Positions 61,393-64,000 of a stretch of 64,000 nucleotides of DNA are shown here, in pieces. The position numbers and the translations under genes are program-made. The notes beneath the pieces are model-generated. The model was not told the DNA's origin. It made no database searches and saw only the letters and a program-made list of their open reading frames with translations. The stretch spans positions 62,001 through 126,000 of the forward strand of contig DERO01000007.1 of the NCBI GenBank assembly GCA_002360945.1, written 5' to 3'. This DNA comes from Leclercia adecarboxylata. Lineage in GTDB: Bacteria; Pseudomonadota; Gammaproteobacteria; Enterobacterales; Enterobacteriaceae. How positions within the stretch are numbered: position 1 is the first letter of the stretch; every line of letters starts with the position of its first letter.

Positions 61393-62219
61393 CCACAGAG
61401 CAGGGATTGTCGGACCTGAGCATCAATTTTTTGCCGGCTCTCCTCGGTCGCCGGGTTAAACACCAGCATCGCCAGATCCGGTCGCCCCTCCACCGCAAAG
61501 GTCGAAAACTCAAGGTCTATCGCCCCGGCCTGCGGATGATAAATACGTTTTACGCCCTCACCATGACTGGCGACATCATTACTGCGCCACCAGACATCGA
61601 ATTCAGGGCTCTGGCGGGACAGCTCGGCAATCAGGTTGTCGGTCTCCGGCGATGTTCCCGCTCGCGCCACGTCAGCGCGAAATGCATTCACCACCAGCCG
61701 CGCGATCGCCTGCCAGTCATCCTGCGCCCGGCGCATTTGCGGATCGGTGAATAACCGGCGCAGAACATTACGCTCCGCCGCGGGCAACCGCGAATAATCG
61801 GTTAACACGCATGCGGCAGCGCGATTCCAGGCGATCACATCCCAGGTGATGGTTTTGACCATCGCCGGGATGCTGAAGGCATCCAGAACCCGCTGCAAAC
61901 GCGGCGTGATATCGGCAGACACGGTGAACTGCGTCTCGGGTGGATGCCCGAACGCCAGAATAAACAGGTGCTCGCGTTCCGGTGAGGTCAGGCGCAGCCC
62001 GCTGGCGATACGGTTAAGCACCTCCCGCGACGGCGCACCGCCGCGCCCCTGCTCAAGCCAGGTATACCAGGCCGGGCTGATACTGGCGAGCTGAGCCACC
62101 TCTTCACGACGCAATCCGGGCGTTCGCCGCCTGCCCGCCATAAAGCCAAACGCAGCGGGATCGAGGCGCAAACGCCGTGCCCGCAGGAAATCGCCCAGTG
62201 ACTGCATTGCCGTTTGCAT
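61389..62219 (-). CDS. XRE regulator with MmyB-like ligand-binding domain
   Basis: The 276-residue protein has an N-terminal HTH (RRRTPGLRREEVAQLASISPAWYTWLEQGRGGAPSREVLNRIASGL, about residues 29-75) and a PAS-like MmyB ligand domain (about 100-270) with WDVIAWNRAAACVLTDYSRLP. This is a common actinobacterial and proteobacterial regulator type, usually adjacent to an SDR. It is divergent from the SDR at 62320. AGGATAACGGCA precedes the ATG. Confidence 0.88.
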   Translation of the reverse strand: MQTAMQSLGDFLRARRLRLDPAAFGFMAGRRRTPGLRREEVAQLASISPAWYTWLEQGRGGAPSREVLNRIASGLRLTSPEREHLFILAFGHPPETQFTVSADITPRLQRVLDAFSIPAMVKTITWDVIAWNRAAACVLTDYSRLPAAERNVLRRLFTDPQMRRAQDDWQAIARLVVNAFRADVARAGTSPETDNLIAELSRQSPEFDVWWRSNDVASHGEGVKRIYHPQAGAIDLEFSTFAVEGRPDLAMLVFNPATEESRQKIDAQVRQSLLCG

Positions 62220-62319
62220 TGCCGTTATCCTGTTAAGGTTTATACCCTGATAATGTCTCTACTTTTCTCGTCTGACTATAGCGCTACTCTGTTCCGGAAC
62301 CCTAATATGGAGGTATGTC

Positions 62320-63225
62320 ATGCGAGTTTTCCTTACCGGCGCAAGTGGCTTTATTGGCTCCCGGATCCTCACTGAACTGCTGGCGGCCGGGCATCAGGTC
62401 ACCGGCCTCGCCCGCTCGGAGAGCAGCGCCCAGGCGCTTAACAACGCGGGAGTCAGCGTTCATCGCGGCACGCTGGACGATCCCGATACCCTGGCCGCAG
62501 GCGCGGAGCGTGCTGATGCGGTGATCCATACGGCTTTTGATCATGATTTTCACCGTTTCGTCGAGAATTGTGAAAAGGACCGGCGGGTTATCCACGCCCT
62601 GGGCCAGGCGCTGAAAGGCAGCGATCGTCCGTTGATCATTACCTCAGGCACCGGTATCGGCGATGACGTTGCTACGGCCATTGCTCAGGAGAATCAATTT
62701 AAAGCCGGAAATCATAATCCCCGGGTGGCAACCGAACTGGCGGGCAATACGCTGCTCGCGGAAGGCATTGATGTCCGGGTTGTGCGTCTACCACAGGTTC
62801 ATGACATCCTGCGTCAGGGGCTTATCACTTATTACATTCAACACGCGATTGAAAAAGGCGTGGTGGCCTGTATCGGTGACGGCGATAACTGCTGGTCGGC
62901 GGCGCACGTCAGCGATGTCGCCGCGCTGTACCGGCGGGTGCTGGAGGATGGCGAAAGCGGTAAGCGCTACCATGCCGTTGCCGAAGAAGGGGTTCCCCTG
63001 CGACAGATCGCAGAAATCGTTGCCCGCAAGCTCAATCTGCCGCTGATAGCGATCCCGGCTTCAGAAGCGGAAGCGCATTTTGGCTGGTTCACCATTTTTG
63101 CTGGCCTGAACCTGCGCGCCTCCTCCACCTGGACACGGCAACAGTTGGGCTGGCATCCCTCCGGCCCCGGCCTGCTGGAGGATTTGGAGAAAATGGATTA
63201 CGCGCCACTATTATCCTCCCGATAG
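62320..63225 (+). CDS. NAD(P)-dependent epimerase/extended SDR
   Basis: The 301-residue extended SDR begins MRVFLTGASGFIGSRILTEL (TGxxGxxG). It has DAVIHTAFDHDF near residue 67 and ITSGTGIGDD in the place of the catalytic Ser/Thr; the classical YxxxK is not evident. A GGAGG site precedes the ATG. Members oxidise or reduce small carbonyls. It is divergent from the MmyB-type regulator, its probable controller. Confidence 0.86.
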   Translation: MRVFLTGASGFIGSRILTELLAAGHQVTGLARSESSAQALNNAGVSVHRGTLDDPDTLAAGAERADAVIHTAFDHDFHRFVENCEKDRRVIHALGQALKGSDRPLIITSGTGIGDDVATAIAQENQFKAGNHNPRVATELAGNTLLAEGIDVRVVRLPQVHDILRQGLITYYIQHAIEKGVVACIGDGDNCWSAAHVSDVAALYRRVLEDGESGKRYHAVAEEGVPLRQIAEIVARKLNLPLIAIPASEAEAHFGWFTIFAGLNLRASSTWTRQQLGWHPSGPGLLEDLEKMDYAPLLSSR

Positions 63226-63310
63226 CCATTCTGCCCGGCACCACCGTCGTGGTGCCGGGGATAAACCCTACCGGTTAAACGCCCAGTCGGCAGAGGTTGC
63301 CAGCGCCCGC

Positions 63311-63904
63311 TCAGCGCGGAAGCAGCTGCTGTAGCGCCAGACCTGCCAGCCGCACGGTTTCCTGCAAACGTTCCAGGCTATCCCCCGCCCGCGCTTTCGC
63401 GGACAGACCCGACATCAGCGTACTGATAAAGTCAGTCAGCCGAACGGCCTCCTGCGGGTGCTGTTCGGCAATAAAAGCCCGAATGCTGTTTTCAGCCGCA
63501 GTATGCAAACTGCACGCCGCCTCGCGCGCCTCGGGATCGTTGCAGTGGGTCCCTTCCAGCACCAGGCACCCGGCAGCGGTCGGATCGGCAACATAGCGCC
63601 TGGCCGCCTCGTTCAGCACATCTATCAGACAGTCAGCTACCGGACGATCGTGACGCAAAAGCGACGTAAAGGGGATCGCGCTGGTGTGGTTATAACGCTC
63701 AAGGACGCGGGTATAGAGCCCGAATTTACTGCCAAAGGCCGCATAAAAACTCGGCGGATTGATGCCGAACGCCTTTGTCAGGTCCGCAATACTGACCGCG
63801 TCATACCCGCGGGAATGAAAGAGATATTGTGCCGTTTCAACGGCCTGCTCAGGATCAAACCGACGAGGCCGCCCTGGGGTACGATTATTTTTTGTAGTGA
63901 CCAC
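63311..63904 (-). CDS. TetR-family transcriptional regulator
   Basis: The 197-residue protein has an N-terminal HTH (AVETAQYLFHSRGYDAVSIADLTKAFGINPPSFYAAFGSKFGLYTRVLERY) and a helical C-terminal domain with EGTHCNDPEAREAACSL. The GTG at 63904 is chosen because AAGGAG lies 7 bp upstream; a GTG seven codons earlier has none. The operator-like palindrome at 63893-63908 overlaps this start. It is divergent from the gene that begins at 63978. Confidence 0.87.
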   Translation of the reverse strand: MVTTKNNRTPGRPRRFDPEQAVETAQYLFHSRGYDAVSIADLTKAFGINPPSFYAAFGSKFGLYTRVLERYNHTSAIPFTSLLRHDRPVADCLIDVLNEAARRYVADPTAAGCLVLEGTHCNDPEAREAACSLHTAAENSIRAFIAEQHPQEAVRLTDFISTLMSGLSAKARAGDSLERLQETVRLAGLALQQLLPR

Positions 63905-63908
63905 TACA
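63893..63908. promoter_or_regulatory. Candidate TetR operator 1 overlapping the tetR-type start codon
   Basis: TGTAGTG and CACTACA are perfect 7-bp arms around two bases (AC). The palindrome includes the GTG start at 63902-63904, so a bound repressor would block its own gene. Confidence 0.65.
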
Positions 63909-63941
63909 TTACTCCTTGACGGCACGCGTTGCCGACGAATA

Positions 63942-63965
63942 TTGTAATTCTCACTACAATATCAT
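63942..63965. promoter_or_regulatory. Candidate TetR operator 2 near the divergent gene
   Basis: A second, imperfect copy of the TGTAGTG-N2-CACTACA pattern reads, on the minus strand, TGTAGTGAGAATTACA, within the ATATTGTA/TACAATAT arms. It lies just upstream of the gene starting at 63978. Confidence 0.5.
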
Positions 63966-63977
63966 GAGGAACAGATT

Positions 63978-64000
63978 ATGGCTGCATTACAGAAGAAATC
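63978..64000 (+). CDS. Start of a gene truncated by the window end
   Basis: ATG at 63978 follows a good ribosome site (GAGGAACAG), and the frame reads MAALQKK to the window edge. Only seven codons are visible, so the product is unknown; the position suggests it is the target of the divergent TetR-type regulator. Confidence 0.6.

Overview
The window is chromosomal DNA of an Enterobacteriaceae bacterium close to Enterobacter, Lelliottia or Leclercia. The evidence is gene order: genes whose E. coli relatives lie together between trg and ydcP (trg, ydcI, ydcJ, opgD, rimL, ydcK, tehA, tehB, ydcL, sutR, ydcO, rlhA) occur here in mirrored order over the first 29 kb, with high-GC coding and enterobacterial REP-type repeats between genes. 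No rRNA, tRNA, CRISPR array, insertion sequence or complete prophage was seen.

Layout. (1) 1-29.9 kb is this conserved backbone with small accessory insertions: an AraC/DMT-exporter pair (3.8-5.7 kb), a divergent peptide-binding protein and peptidase T paralogue (6.6-9.5 kb), an orphan type VI secretion cassette made of an Hcp stub, a Tlde1-like DUF2778 toxin and a periplasmic immunity candidate (9.6-10.6 kb), an amino-acid-binding protein/aminotransferase operon with a divergent LysR gene and an esterase (16.2-20.6 kb), and a PQQ-dependent dehydrogenase (23.5-25.9 kb). It ends with trg and a frmRA formaldehyde operon that lacks frmB. (2) 30-36 kb holds a ycgZ-ymgA-ariR operon, a berberine-bridge-type flavoenzyme, an unrecognised two-gene membrane operon, and the mesX-mesD folate-independent methionine synthase pair. 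(3) 36-45.9 kb has MerR/DUF2938, a fossil made of two gene tails, DinB, DUF4142, an SDR, a GH15 glycosidase, a DMT transporter, yedK, an mqsRA toxin-antitoxin module lying between two copies of the yedK 3' end, and a short zinc-ribbon ORF resembling YmcF/YnfQ that appears to start with ATT. (4) 46-51.2 kb has a LexA-controlled umuC without umuD and a copper/thiol operon scsA-scsB-dsbG. (5) 51.2-64 kb is a run of regulator-plus-enzyme pairs (HxlR/alcohol dehydrogenase, LysR/MFS, AraC/SDR, MmyB-type XRE/SDR, TetR/unknown) together with GNAT, RidA, SRPBCC and zincin genes. Parts of 52.4-57.8 kb look more AT-rich than the rest and may be acquired.

The most informative observations are the unlisted ATT-start microprotein at 45.7-45.9 kb, the duplicated yedK 3' end on either side of mqsRA, the fossil at 37.0-37.28 kb joining the tails of an alcohol dehydrogenase and a GNAT gene at a short shared sequence, and the T6SS orphan toxin cassette.
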